A DNA stretch of 64,000 bases from Chromobacterium violaceum ATCC 12472 (GTDB lineage: Bacteria > Pseudomonadota > Gammaproteobacteria > Burkholderiales > Chromobacteriaceae): contig NC_005085.1 in the NCBI RefSeq assembly GCF_000007705.1, forward strand, positions 620,001 through 684,000, written 5' to 3'. A program made the translations under genes and the position numbers. Under the pieces are notes generated by a model, which was not told where the DNA came from, did no database searches, and saw only the letters and a program-made list of their open reading frames with translations. Shown piece by piece: positions 20,073-28,903 of the stretch (within the stretch, counting starts at the first letter, position 1; each line of letters opens with the position of its first letter).

Positions 20073-20930
20073 ATGGCAAGCGTAGAAGAGCAGGACCGTT
20101 ATTTCGTGCCGTCGCCGTCGCGCTGGCCCATGGTGGGTTCGCTGGCGCTGTTCTGCATCGGCCTGGGGGCGGCGTTCGCCGTCAACGGCATGTTGCTGGG
20201 CAAGGTGTCGCTGGCGCTGGGCATGCTGATCCTGGTGGCGATGCTGGTGGGCTGGTTCGGCGACGTGATCCGGGAAAGCCGGCTGGGCGTGTACCTGGGA
20301 CGCGAGGACATGTCCTTCCGCTGGGGCATGGGCTGGTTCATCTTCTCCGAAGTGATGTTCTTCGGCGCCTTCTTCGGCGCGCTGTTCTGGGTGAGGACGG
20401 TGTCGGTGCCGGAGCTGGGCTCGCTGGACTACAAGATGCTGTACCCGGATTTCGAGGCGTCCTGGCCGCTGTCGACCGGGCCCGGCATCACGCAGGCCTA
20501 TCAGGCGATGGAGGCCTGGGGCCTGCCGTCATTGAACACGCTGATCCTGCTGACATCCGGCGCCACCGTCACCTGGGCGCACTGGGGATTGCTGCAAGAG
20601 AACCGCAACCAGTTCAAATTGGGGCTGTTGCTGACCGTGGTGCTGGGCTGCACCTTCCTGGCGCTGCAGATGCACGAATACGGCCACGCCTTCAGCAAGC
20701 TGAACCTGACGCTGGCTTCAGGAGCCTACGGCATGACCTTCTTCATGCTGACCGGGTTCCACGGCCTGCATGTGCTGCTGGGCTCGATCATCCTGTTCGT
20801 GGTGTGGCTGCGCAGCATGAGCGGGCATTTCGATGCGCGGCATCACTTCGCTTTCGAAGCGGCCAGCTGGTACTGGCACTTTGTCGACGTGGTGTGGCTG
20901 CTGCTGTTTATCTTCGTGTACTGGCTGTGA
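20073..20930 (+). CDS. ctaE: Cytochrome c oxidase subunit III
   Basis: This 285-residue protein has seven predicted membrane helices. Family motifs are 'FRWGMGWFIFSEVMFFGAFFGALFW' (with the conserved carboxylate), 'HEYGHAF' and the C-terminal 'FEAASWYWHFVDVVWL'. It stabilises subunit I and supports proton uptake. A GGAGG site lies just upstream, ten bases after the DUF2970 gene. Confidence 0.97.
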   Translation: MASVEEQDRYFVPSPSRWPMVGSLALFCIGLGAAFAVNGMLLGKVSLALGMLILVAMLVGWFGDVIRESRLGVYLGREDMSFRWGMGWFIFSEVMFFGAFFGALFWVRTVSVPELGSLDYKMLYPDFEASWPLSTGPGITQAYQAMEAWGLPSLNTLILLTSGATVTWAHWGLLQENRNQFKLGLLLTVVLGCTFLALQMHEYGHAFSKLNLTLASGAYGMTFFMLTGFHGLHVLLGSIILFVVWLRSMSGHFDARHHFAFEAASWYWHFVDVVWLLLFIFVYWL

Positions 20931-20936
20931 GGGGAG

Positions 20937-21134
20937 TCAGACGTGATGCGGGCGCCACCAGCCGAACAAGGCGCCCAGCAGCAGCAGCAGGAACAATCCG
21001 ATGGACAGTCCGACCCGCAGGGTCAGCGAGCGGACCAGGCGCTGAGAGCCGTGCTCGGCTTTCATCAGGCCGGTCAGGCCCCAGAACAGAGCTAGAACGA
21101 TACAGGCAAGCAACAACAGGATGACGAGTTTCAT
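20937..21134 (-). CDS. DUF2909 twin transmembrane protein
   Basis: This 65-residue protein has two membrane helices (residues 2-20 and 40-60) joined by a charged hairpin ('MKAEHGSQRLVRSLTLRVG'). This matches the DUF2909 'twin transmembrane' proteins found next to surf1 in betaproteobacterial cox loci. It is on the opposite strand and its 5' end overlaps the 5' end of the SURF1 gene by 14 bases. Function unknown. Confidence 0.8.
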   Translation of the reverse strand: MKLVILLLLACIVLALFWGLTGLMKAEHGSQRLVRSLTLRVGLSIGLFLLLLLGALFGWWRPHHV

Positions 21135-21852
21135 GACCGTATCCTCCACGCATACTGATCCGGAACATAAGCCGAAGTCTAAATGGCAACGAGCGCCATG
21201 GCTGTTTCTTTTGGTAATCAACTTATTACCATATGTACTGGCAGTATGGCAGTGGCAAAGGGGACAAGACAAGGAAGTGCTGCTGCGCTCCTTGACCAGC
21301 GCGATGAGCGTGGCGCCGGTCGGCCTGGTTTACCGCGAGGCGGAGCCGCCGCCGGAATTCACTCGCGTCAAGCTGAGCCGGGCCGAGCCGGCGGGGCCGG
21401 TGATCGAGCTGCGCAACAGCTTCATGGCCGGCCAGAGCGGCAGACGCATCCTGCAGCCGTGGCGGCAGGGAGACGACCGCTCGCTGGTGCTGCTGGACCT
21501 GGGGTGGCTGGTCGACGGCGCGCGCCTGCCGGCGTTCCGCCCGGAGCAGATTCTGGCGCAGGGCTACCGCATGCCGACACCGCATCATTTCGTGCTCTCT
21601 GGCGCGGTCAGGGGCTCGGAAGGCCCCGTCGACGCGGTGGACGAATCGGCGTTGCGGCGGCGTTACCCGGGACACTGGTTCCAGGGCGTGGTGGTGCTGG
21701 AGAACTCGCCGGCGCCGCTGCTCCATTGGCCGGTGGTGCCGGAGTTCATGCCCGACCGCCACTACGCTTACGCGTTGCAATGGCTGTTGCTGGGCGTTTG
21801 CATCAGCGGCGCCAGCTGGCTGATGTGGAGGCGACGACATGAAATCCATTAA
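21121..21852 (+). CDS. SURF1 family cytochrome oxidase assembly protein
   Basis: This protein of about 243 residues has membrane helices at each end (about residues 26-44 and 218-236) and a periplasmic domain, the SURF1 topology. The motifs 'LAVWQWQRGQDKEVLL' and 'HYAYALQWLLLGV' are typical. It is involved in haem a insertion into subunit I. Starts at 21121 or 21133 are both possible and both overlap the divergent DUF2909 start. The stop overlaps the next gene by 14 bases. Confidence 0.9.
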   Translation: MTSFMTVSSTHTDPEHKPKSKWQRAPWLFLLVINLLPYVLAVWQWQRGQDKEVLLRSLTSAMSVAPVGLVYREAEPPPEFTRVKLSRAEPAGPVIELRNSFMAGQSGRRILQPWRQGDDRSLVLLDLGWLVDGARLPAFRPEQILAQGYRMPTPHHFVLSGAVRGSEGPVDAVDESALRRRYPGHWFQGVVVLENSPAPLLHWPVVPEFMPDRHYAYALQWLLLGVCISGASWLMWRRRHEIH

Positions 21853-22348
21853 CCGGGGACGGATGGCGCTGCTGGCGATGGGCCTGCTGTGCCTGGTGCC
21901 CGTGATCGCCGCCTGGCTGGCCTACTGGCTGCTGCCGCCGCAAGGCGGACGCAGCTACGGCCAACTGCTGCCCACCCATCCGTTCGAGGCGGCATCGCAG
22001 CAGGCATGGCCGCGCGGCAAATGGGTGCTGGCCGCGGTGCTGGGGGCGGAATGCCAAAGCCGCTGCCAGCAACGCTGGCATGCGATGCGCCAGATAGAAA
22101 AAGCCCAGGGCGAAGCGGCCTCCCGCCTGACCCGGGTGGCATTGCAGGTGTCGGACCCCGCCGCCCGGGTGGAGGTGCCGCACCGGCTGCCGCATGCGCC
22201 GCAGAGCCCGCTGCCGGCCGGCAATCAGGGTTTCTATCTAGTTGACCCGTTGGGCAACCAGGTGATGTTCTACCGGGACGGCGCGGACCCGCGCCGGATC
22301 ATCGATGAAGTGGCCAAGGTGTTGAAGGTGAACAACGGGCTGGGCTGA
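21839..22348 (+). CDS. Membrane-anchored protein of the cox locus, possibly SCO-like thioredoxin fold
   Basis: This 169-residue protein has one N-terminal membrane helix (about residues 9-31) and a periplasmic domain. A CxxxC motif ('GAECQSRCQQRW') lies near residues 71-75, and the C-terminus 'GFYLVDPLGNQVMFYRDGADP' resembles the end of thioredoxin-fold SCO proteins. I do not assign a named family. Sitting between SURF1 and haem A synthase, it is probably an oxidase assembly factor; copper or thiol handling is inference from CxxxC. Confidence 0.75.
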   Translation: MKSINRGRMALLAMGLLCLVPVIAAWLAYWLLPPQGGRSYGQLLPTHPFEAASQQAWPRGKWVLAAVLGAECQSRCQQRWHAMRQIEKAQGEAASRLTRVALQVSDPAARVEVPHRLPHAPQSPLPAGNQGFYLVDPLGNQVMFYRDGADPRRIIDEVAKVLKVNNGLG

Positions 22349-22395
22349 GCCGGCGGCTGGCCGGCGGACACGCTGTGCACTGGGGGGCGCTCGCC

Positions 22396-23427
22396 ATGCG
22401 GAAACTGGTTTGGCTGGCCTTGCTGCTGGCCGTTATCGTGGTGCCGTTCGGCGCCTATGTCAGATTGTCCCACGCCGGCTTGGGCTGCCCGGACTGGCCA
22501 GGCTGCTACGGCCGGATATCGCCGGCCCACGCCGCCGACGACATCCGCCAGGCCCAGACTCTGGCGCCGGACGGTCCGGTCAGCCCGGGCAAGGCTTGGC
22601 GCGAGATGTCGCACCGCTACCTGGCCGGCACCCTCGGCGCGCTGATCGCGCTGATCGCCTGGCGCGCCTGGCGGGAAAAGCGCCAGCGCCTGCCTGCCGG
22701 CCTGCTGCTGGCCGCGCTGGGCCTGCAGGGCCTGCTGGGCATGCTGACCGTCACCTTGCTGCTCAAGCCCGTCATCGTCACCTCCCATCTGCTGGGCGGC
22801 ATGGCGGTGCTGCAGATCCTGGCCTGGATGGCGCTGTCTCCCAGCCTGCAGCCGGTCCCCGTTCCCGCGCGGCTGGTCAGGCTGGCGGGCCTGCTGGCCT
22901 TGGCATTGACGCTGCAGCTGGCGCTGGGCGGCTGGGTGTCCAGCAACTACGCGGCGCTGGCCTGCCAGGGGTTCCCCGCGTGCAATGGTGAAAGCTGGCC
23001 GGCCTTGCGCTTCAACCACGCTTTCCACCTGCTGCGCGAGCTGGGCGAGGCGCCCGATGGCAGCTTGCTCGATTTCGCCAGCCTGGTGACCATACACTGG
23101 CTGCACCGGCTTGGCGCCCTGCTGGTGTCGCTCTTGCTGGCGTCGCTGCTGTGGCTGGGCTGGCGCGAGCGCCCGCTGCGCCGGCACCTGCTGTGCCTGG
23201 CCGCGGCGTGGGCCATCCAGGTGGGCCTGGGCATCGCCAATGTGCTGCTGCAGCTGCCGTTGCCGCTGGCGGTGGCGCACAACGCCGGCGCGGCCCTGCT
23301 GCTGGGCGCATCGCTGCTGTTGCTGTCCCGGCTGCAGGCCCAGCAGACGGCCAGGCGGCGCGCGCTCAGGCCGCGATGGCCTCTCTTCCCGCATGGGCGC
23401 CTGAGCGGGCCGGGAGAGGGTCGATGA
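22396..23427 (+). CDS. ctaA: Haem A synthase (COX15/CtaA family)
   Basis: Oxidises the methyl group of haem O to the formyl group of haem A. The 343-residue protein has eight predicted helices. The signature 'GAYVRLSHAGLGCPDWPGCYG' includes the cysteine pair, and haem-ligand histidines are in 'MSHRYLAG', 'TSHLLGG', 'IHWLHRLGA' and 'VAHNAGA'. ATG 22396 (MRKLVWLALLLAV) matches the family start better than GTG 22375. It overlaps ctaB by four bases. Confidence 0.95.
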   Translation: MRKLVWLALLLAVIVVPFGAYVRLSHAGLGCPDWPGCYGRISPAHAADDIRQAQTLAPDGPVSPGKAWREMSHRYLAGTLGALIALIAWRAWREKRQRLPAGLLLAALGLQGLLGMLTVTLLLKPVIVTSHLLGGMAVLQILAWMALSPSLQPVPVPARLVRLAGLLALALTLQLALGGWVSSNYAALACQGFPACNGESWPALRFNHAFHLLRELGEAPDGSLLDFASLVTIHWLHRLGALLVSLLLASLLWLGWRERPLRRHLLCLAAAWAIQVGLGIANVLLQLPLPLAVAHNAGAALLLGASLLLLSRLQAQQTARRRALRPRWPLFPHGRLSGPGEGR

Positions 23428-24323
23428 GCGCCGTAGGCCTGCCGCTGTGGCGGCAACATGCGCATGCCTTGTGGCAGCTGTCCAAGCCGCGGGTGGTGGC
23501 GCTGATCGTGTTCTGCGCGGTGATCGGCATGTTTCTCGCCAGCCCGGGCGTGCCGGATGCCGCGGTGGTGGTGCCGGCCACGCTGGGCATCGCCTTGGTG
23601 GCCGGCGCGGCGGCCATGGTCAACTGCCTGGTCGAGCGCGGCGTTGATGTCAGGATGCGCCGCACCGCGTGGCGGGCCACGGCCACCGGCGAAGTGGGCG
23701 CGCGGGAGACGCTGCTGGTGGCGTTGGCCGTCGGCGGCATGGGGCTGGCGCTGTTGCTGGCCTGTTGCAACGCGCTGACCGCCTGGCTGACCCTGGGAAC
23801 TTTTGTCGGCTACGCCATTGTCTACACCTTGTTGCTCAAGCCGAACACGCCGCAGAACATCGTGATCGGCGGCGCCAGCGGCGCGATGCCGCCGGTGCTG
23901 GGCTGGACGGCGGTGAACGGCCAGATCGACGCGTTCGCGCTGGCGCTGTTCCTGATCATCTATACCTGGACGCCGCCGCATTTCTGGGCGCTGGCGCTGT
24001 ACCGGCGCGACGATTACGCCCGCGCCGGCCTGCCGATGCTGCCGGTCACGCATGGCCAGCGCTACACCACGCTGTCCATCGTGCTGTATGGTTTCCTGCT
24101 GACGGCGGTCACGCTGTTGCCGGTGGCGCTGGGCGAGGCCGGAGCGATATATCTGGGCGCGGTTCTGCTGCTGGACGGCAGATTGTTGTTCCTTGCCGTC
24201 AGGCTGCATCGCCAGTATGCTGACGCTTTGGCGCGCCGCCTGTTCGCCTGGTCGATCTGGTATCTGACCTGGCTGTTCGCGGCGCTTTTGCTTGACCATT
24301 ACTACCTGATTCCATTGAACTGA
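23424..24323 (+). CDS. ctaB: Protohaem IX farnesyltransferase (haem O synthase)
   Basis: This 299-residue UbiA-family prenyltransferase adds a farnesyl group to protohaem to make haem O. The first prenyl-binding region is 'MVNCLVERGVDVRMRRTAWR'; the N, E and D spacing is kept, but the usual 'ERDID' is 'ERGVD' and the following RP is RA. The second region is 'YTWTPPHFWALALYRRDDYARAGLPMLP', which is typical. It is translationally coupled to ctaA (ATGA) and to the SCO gene. Confidence 0.94.
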   Translation: MSAVGLPLWRQHAHALWQLSKPRVVALIVFCAVIGMFLASPGVPDAAVVVPATLGIALVAGAAAMVNCLVERGVDVRMRRTAWRATATGEVGARETLLVALAVGGMGLALLLACCNALTAWLTLGTFVGYAIVYTLLLKPNTPQNIVIGGASGAMPPVLGWTAVNGQIDAFALALFLIIYTWTPPHFWALALYRRDDYARAGLPMLPVTHGQRYTTLSIVLYGFLLTAVTLLPVALGEAGAIYLGAVLLLDGRLLFLAVRLHRQYADALARRLFAWSIWYLTWLFAALLLDHYYLIPLN

Positions 24324-24901
24324 TGTCCCGATTCCTGAAGCGTCTGCTAGGCTTGTTCATCGTGCTGGTTTTGTCCGCCTGCGCGCAAAAAATCGATTTC
24401 AAGGGCACCGCCATCGAGGACGCCTCGATGGGCGGCAACTTCAAGCTGACCGACTTCCACGGCCAGCCGCGCGCGCTGGACGAGTTCCGCGGCAAGGTGG
24501 TGGCGCTGTTCTTCGGCTATACCAGCTGCCCCGACGTCTGCCCGACCACGATGCTGGAGTACGCGTCGGTGATGAAACAGCTGGGCGCCGACGGCGACAA
24601 GGTGCAGGTGCTGTTCGTCAGCGTCGATCCCGAGCGCGATACGCCGCAGGTGCTGGCGGGCTATGTGCCGCATTTCGACAAGCGCTTCATCGGCCTGACC
24701 GGCGGCGCCGCCGACATCGAAAAAGTGATGAAGCAGTACAAGGTCGTCGCGCAGAAGGTGAAGAACGAGGAAGGCGGCTACACTGTCGATCACAGCGCCG
24801 GCTCCTATCTGCTGGACAAGGAAGGCAAGCTCCGGGTGTATGAAGCTTATGGCACGCCGTCGGCCAACCTTGCATCTGATATCCGGCAGTTGCTACGCTA
24901 A
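24323..24901 (+). CDS. SCO family copper chaperone lipoprotein
   Basis: This 192-residue protein has a lipobox LSAC near residue 20 and a thioredoxin-like domain with the SCO copper motif 'TSCPDVCPTT' at about residues 70-79. The distal histidine is in 'YTVDHSAGSYLLD' (about residue 157). It delivers copper to the CuA site of subunit II or reduces its cysteines. It is the last gene of the oxidase locus, beginning on the final base of the ctaB stop codon. Confidence 0.95.
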   Translation: MSRFLKRLLGLFIVLVLSACAQKIDFKGTAIEDASMGGNFKLTDFHGQPRALDEFRGKVVALFFGYTSCPDVCPTTMLEYASVMKQLGADGDKVQVLFVSVDPERDTPQVLAGYVPHFDKRFIGLTGGAADIEKVMKQYKVVAQKVKNEEGGYTVDHSAGSYLLDKEGKLRVYEAYGTPSANLASDIRQLLR

Positions 24902-24946
24902 ACTTGGCGTATCACTCAACCCCGCAGACATGAAGGCCGGAATATC

Positions 24947-25711
24947 GTGAGCAACGACAATACGCCAGCCATGCCGGCAAGTTCGCATCAGCCGCTGGAT
25001 CTGGCCAAGTTCACCCTGAGCTCGCCGACCGAGATCGCGCAGCATCTGTCCAACATCGCCAAGCATGGCCACATGGTGACGGTTTTTGCCAACAAGGGTA
25101 AAAACTTCATCCTGACGCGGCTGTTGGAGGTGGATTACCAGGCCGGCGTGTTCACTTTCGACTGGGGCGCGGAGGAGGAAACCAACACCCAGGTGCTGAA
25201 CAGCGAGCGCAATGTGTTCGTTTGTTCGCCCGAAGGGGTGAAGACCCAATTCGTCGCCGGCCAGATCAGCCAGGTGATGGTGGATGACCGGCCCGCGTTC
25301 CAATGCCGGCTGCCGGAGCAGGTGATCAAGCTGCAGCGGCGCGAATTCTTCCGCATCCAGACGCCGCTGGGTTCGCCGGTGTTTTGCCGCATCGGGGATT
25401 TCAACCAGCGCTCGATAGACCTGGCGCTGTTCGACATCAGCCTGGGCGGCATGAGCCTGTGGCTGCCGGGCATCGACACGCCTGGTTTCGACATCGGCCA
25501 GCAGTATCTGCAGTGTTCGATCGACTTGAAGCCGTTCGGCACGCTGGCGCTGGGCATAGAAGTGCGCCACCGTTTGACCGCGCGCATGCGCAACGGCAAC
25601 GAGGCGATGCGGATCGGGTGCTCCTATCTCAATCTGTCCGCGCCGATGGAAACCATCATCCAGCGTTACGTCGGCTTCCTGGAGCGCGAACGCCGCGCGA
25701 TGGTAGGCTGA
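24947..25711 (+). CDS. ycgR: YcgR-type flagellar brake protein, PilZ domain
   Basis: This 254-residue protein has an N-terminal YcgR domain (about residues 20-120) and a C-terminal PilZ domain binding cyclic di-GMP. The RxxxR motif is in 'KLQRREFFRIQTP' (about residue 130) and the second motif is 'LFDISLGGMSLW' (about residue 165). YcgR proteins slow flagellar rotation at high cyclic di-GMP. It starts with GTG, since no well-placed ATG is in frame. It stands alone, just upstream of the his array. Confidence 0.9.
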   Translation: MSNDNTPAMPASSHQPLDLAKFTLSSPTEIAQHLSNIAKHGHMVTVFANKGKNFILTRLLEVDYQAGVFTFDWGAEEETNTQVLNSERNVFVCSPEGVKTQFVAGQISQVMVDDRPAFQCRLPEQVIKLQRREFFRIQTPLGSPVFCRIGDFNQRSIDLALFDISLGGMSLWLPGIDTPGFDIGQQYLQCSIDLKPFGTLALGIEVRHRLTARMRNGNEAMRIGCSYLNLSAPMETIIQRYVGFLERERRAMVG

Positions 25712-25743
25712 CCTTATCGACCTTCTTTTCGCAGTAGAAAACC

Positions 25744-26385
25744 ATGAAGCTGACCATCGCCCTGTCCAAGGGCCGCATCTTTGAAGAAACGCTGCCGCTG
25801 TTGGCGGCCGCCGGCATCGTGCCGGCCGAAAACCCGGAATCCTCGCGCAAGCTGATCATCGGCACCAACCACCCGGACGTGCAACTGGTGATCGTGCGCG
25901 CGTCCGACGTGCCCACCTATGTGCAATACGGCGCGGCCGACCTCGGCATCGCCGGCCGCGACGTGCTGATCGAGCATGGCGGCGCCGGCCTGTACCAGCC
26001 GCTGGACCTGAACATCGCCAAGTGCAAGATGATGGTGGCGGTGCAGGAAGGCTTCGATTACGACGCGGCGGTGCGCCGCGGCGCGCGACTGAAAATCGCC
26101 ACCAAATACCCGCAGATCGCCCGCGAGCACTTCGCCAAGAAGGGCGTGCACGTCGACATCATCAAGCTGTACGGCTCGATGGAGCTGGCGCCGCTGGTCG
26201 GTCTGGCCGACGCCATCGTCGACCTGGTCTCCACCGGCGGCACGCTGCGCGCCAACAAGCTGGCGGCGGTCGAGCACATCATCGACATCAGCTCGCGCCT
26301 GGTGGTCAACCAGGCCGCGCTGAAGCTCAAATACGACGCGATCCAGCCGGTGCTGGACGCTTTCGCCGGCGCCGTGCCGGCCTGA
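25744..26385 (+). CDS. hisG: ATP phosphoribosyltransferase catalytic subunit, short form
   Basis: First enzyme of histidine synthesis, joining ATP and PRPP. At 213 residues it is the short HisG_S form, which lacks the C-terminal regulatory ACT-like domain and normally requires HisZ for activity and feedback. HisZ is not in this window. Motifs include '[18 protein letters not shown]', '[14 protein letters not shown]' and the PRPP loop '[16 protein letters not shown]'. It starts the his array. Confidence 0.96.
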   Translation: MKLTIALSKGRIFEETLPLLAAAGIVPAENPESSRKLIIGTNHPDVQLVIVRASDVPTYVQYGAADLGIAGRDVLIEHGGAGLYQPLDLNIAKCKMMVAVQEGFDYDAAVRRGARLKIATKYPQIAREHFAKKGVHVDIIKLYGSMELAPLVGLADAIVDLVSTGGTLRANKLAAVEHIIDISSRLVVNQAALKLKYDAIQPVLDAFAGAVPA

Positions 26386-26475
26386 CCGCTTCCAACCCAT
26401 GACGCGCCGCCGGTCAACCGATTGCCGGCGGCCGGCGTTGCCCACTGTTCAGGCTCCACGCATCAGAGAATCATC

Positions 26476-27780
26476 ATGTTGAAACTGTCCTCCTCCCAGC
26501 CCGACTTCGCCGAGCGCCTGAAAGCGCTGCTGGCCTTCGAAACCGCGCAGGACCCCGCAGTCGACGCCGCCGTGGCGTCCATCTGCGCCGACGTCCATCA
26601 TCGCGGCGACGCGGCGCTGGTGGAGCACACCAACCGTTTCGACCGCATGCAGGCGGCCGGCATGGCCGATCTGACGCTGAGCCGCGAGCAGCTGGAAGCG
26701 GCGTGGCTGCGTCTGCCGGCCGACGTGCGCGACGCGCTGTCCGCCGCCGCCGAGCGCGTGCGCCGCTACCACGAGAAGCAGCTGGCGCATTCCTGGAGCT
26801 ACGAGGACGAGGACGGCACCTTGCTGGGCCAGCAGGTGACGCCGCTGGACCGCGTCGGCATCTACGTGCCGGGCGGCAAGGCCGCCTATCCGAGCTCGGT
26901 GCTGATGAACGCGCTCCCAGCCAAAGTGGCAGGCGTCGGCGAAATCATCATGGTGGTGCCGACGCCGGGCGGCGAGCGCAACGACCTGGTGCTGGCCGCG
27001 GCCTACATCGCCGGCGTCGACAAGGTGTTTACCGTCGGTGGCGCCCAAGCCGTCGCCGCGCTGGCCTACGGCACCGAGACGGTGCCGCAGGTGGACAAGA
27101 TCACCGGCCCCGGCAACGCCTACGTCGCCGCCGCCAAGCGCCGCGTGTTCGGCGTGGTCGGCATCGACATGGTGGCCGGCCCGTCCGAGATCCTGGTGAT
27201 CTGCGACGGCGCCACCGATCCGGACTGGGTGGCGATGGACCTGTTCAGCCAGGCCGAACACGACGAGATCGCCCAGGCCATCCTGCTGTGCCCGTCGGCG
27301 GATTACATCGCGCAGGTGGAAGCCAGCATCGCCAAGCTGCTGCCGTCCATGCCGCGCCGCGCCATCATCGAAGCCAGCCTGGCGGGCCGCGGCGCGCTGA
27401 TCCAGGTCAGCGATCTGGCGGAAGCTTGCGAGATCAGCAATTACATCGCGCCGGAGCACCTGGAGTTGTCGGTGGCCGATCCGGACGCGCTGCTGCCGCA
27501 ACTGCGCCACGCCGGCGCCATCTTCATGGGCCGCTTCACCTCGGAAAGCCTGGGCGACTACTGCGCCGGCCCCAACCACGTGCTGCCGACCAGCCGCACC
27601 GCGCGCTTCGCCAGCCCGCTGGGCGTCTACGACTTCCAGAAGCGCAGCAGCCTGATCCGGGTGTCGCAGGCCGGCGCGCAGAAGCTGGGCCGCATCGCCA
27701 GCCTGCTGGCGCACGGCGAGGGCCTGACCGCCCACGCCCGCGCCGCCGAGCTGCGGCTGGAGGACGGGACGCCGCGCTAG
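26476..27780 (+). CDS. hisD: Histidinol dehydrogenase
   Basis: Oxidises histidinol to histidine in two NAD+ steps. At 434 residues it equals the E. coli enzyme. The zinc site and active motifs are '[16 protein letters not shown]', '[15 protein letters not shown]' and '[20 protein letters not shown]'. ATG 26476 begins the family N-terminus; the longer in-frame start at 26422 has no support. Confidence 0.97.
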   Translation: MLKLSSSQPDFAERLKALLAFETAQDPAVDAAVASICADVHHRGDAALVEHTNRFDRMQAAGMADLTLSREQLEAAWLRLPADVRDALSAAAERVRRYHEKQLAHSWSYEDEDGTLLGQQVTPLDRVGIYVPGGKAAYPSSVLMNALPAKVAGVGEIIMVVPTPGGERNDLVLAAAYIAGVDKVFTVGGAQAVAALAYGTETVPQVDKITGPGNAYVAAAKRRVFGVVGIDMVAGPSEILVICDGATDPDWVAMDLFSQAEHDEIAQAILLCPSADYIAQVEASIAKLLPSMPRRAIIEASLAGRGALIQVSDLAEACEISNYIAPEHLELSVADPDALLPQLRHAGAIFMGRFTSESLGDYCAGPNHVLPTSRTARFASPLGVYDFQKRSSLIRVSQAGAQKLGRIASLLAHGEGLTAHARAAELRLEDGTPR

Positions 27781-27837
27781 GGCATTTCCGCGCCGTCTTC
27801 TACCCTGAAAGCTGGAACATCGGAAAAGGGGACGGAG

Positions 27838-28824
27838 ATGGCGAGGATAGGCGTCTGGCTGGCGGCGGGGCTGCTGTGCCTGGCCGCGGCGGCGTTCGGC
27901 GCGGAAAAGAAGGTATTCCTGCTCGAGAGCTATCACAGCGACTACCAATGGGACCGCGACTACCGCGCGGCGCTGTTCGAAAAGCTGTCCGGGCGCTGCG
28001 AACTGGCGGTGTACACGCTGGACAGCAAGCGCCTGCCGCGCGAGCAAGTGCTGATCCGGGCTGACGAGGCGCGCAAGCGCATCGCCGCTTTCCAGCCCGA
28101 CCTTGTCATCGTCGGCGACGATGCCGCGTTACAACTGGTTGGGAGCAAACTGGCCGAAGCCGGCGCGCCGGTCATCTATCTCGGCATCAACAACAACCCG
28201 CGCAATTATTTCCAGTCCACGCCCAGCAATATCAGCGGCGTGCTGGAGCGGCCGCTGATCCTGCGCAATATTTTCGAGCTGGGACGCATGGTGCCCGGCT
28301 TGAAGCGCGCGCTGGCCCTGTTCGACAGCGACCTGACTTCGCGCATCATCCGCGACGAGGTCTTCATCGGGCGGGACAATATCCGGCTGGGCGGCATAGA
28401 CGTCGACATCGCGCTGCCCTACACCTTCGCCGAGTGGCAGCAGCGGGTGCTGCAGGCGCCGCAGCGTTACCAGGCGATCTGGGTCGGGCTGTATTTCACG
28501 CTGCGCGACGACAACGGCAAGGTCGTGCCCAGCGACGAAGTGATGCGCTGGACCGCGGCCAACAGCAAATTGCCGATGTTCGCGTTCTGGAATTTCGCGG
28601 TCGGCAAGGGCAAGGCCATGGGCGGCCGGGTGCTGACCGGGCGCGAGCAGGGACTGGAGGCCGCGCGGATGGCCCAGGCGATGCTGTTCGAGAACCGCAG
28701 CCTGTCCTCGTTGTTCCCGGTGACGCCGTCGGAAGGCGAATACCTGTTCAGCCGCAGCGAGCTGGCGCGCTCCGGCCTGTCGTTGCCGCCGCAGGTGGCG
28801 CGCAAGGCGCATTGGGTCGAGTAG
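27838..28824 (+). CDS. Periplasmic ABC-type substrate-binding protein, unknown ligand
   Basis: This 328-residue protein has a signal peptide (cleavage after AAAAFG-A, about residue 21) and a two-lobed periplasmic binding fold. It starts 'KKVFLLESYHSDYQWDRDYRAALFEKL' and contains 'PDLVIVGDDAALQLV' and 'VIYLGINNNPRNYF', which match the TrpX/COG2984-type binding proteins often seen with sensors or orphan transporters. No permease or ATPase gene is nearby. It lies between hisD and hisC on the same strand, with a good ribosome site. Confidence 0.8.
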   Translation: MARIGVWLAAGLLCLAAAAFGAEKKVFLLESYHSDYQWDRDYRAALFEKLSGRCELAVYTLDSKRLPREQVLIRADEARKRIAAFQPDLVIVGDDAALQLVGSKLAEAGAPVIYLGINNNPRNYFQSTPSNISGVLERPLILRNIFELGRMVPGLKRALALFDSDLTSRIIRDEVFIGRDNIRLGGIDVDIALPYTFAEWQQRVLQAPQRYQAIWVGLYFTLRDDNGKVVPSDEVMRWTAANSKLPMFAFWNFAVGKGKAMGGRVLTGREQGLEAARMAQAMLFENRSLSSLFPVTPSEGEYLFSRSELARSGLSLPPQVARKAHWVE

Positions 28825-28903
28825 CCCAAAACCAGTGAAACTTGTAGGATGGACGTTCCGGCCTGGCGCGCGCCGCGCGGCCGGCAAGGGACGGGAAAGA
28901 TAA

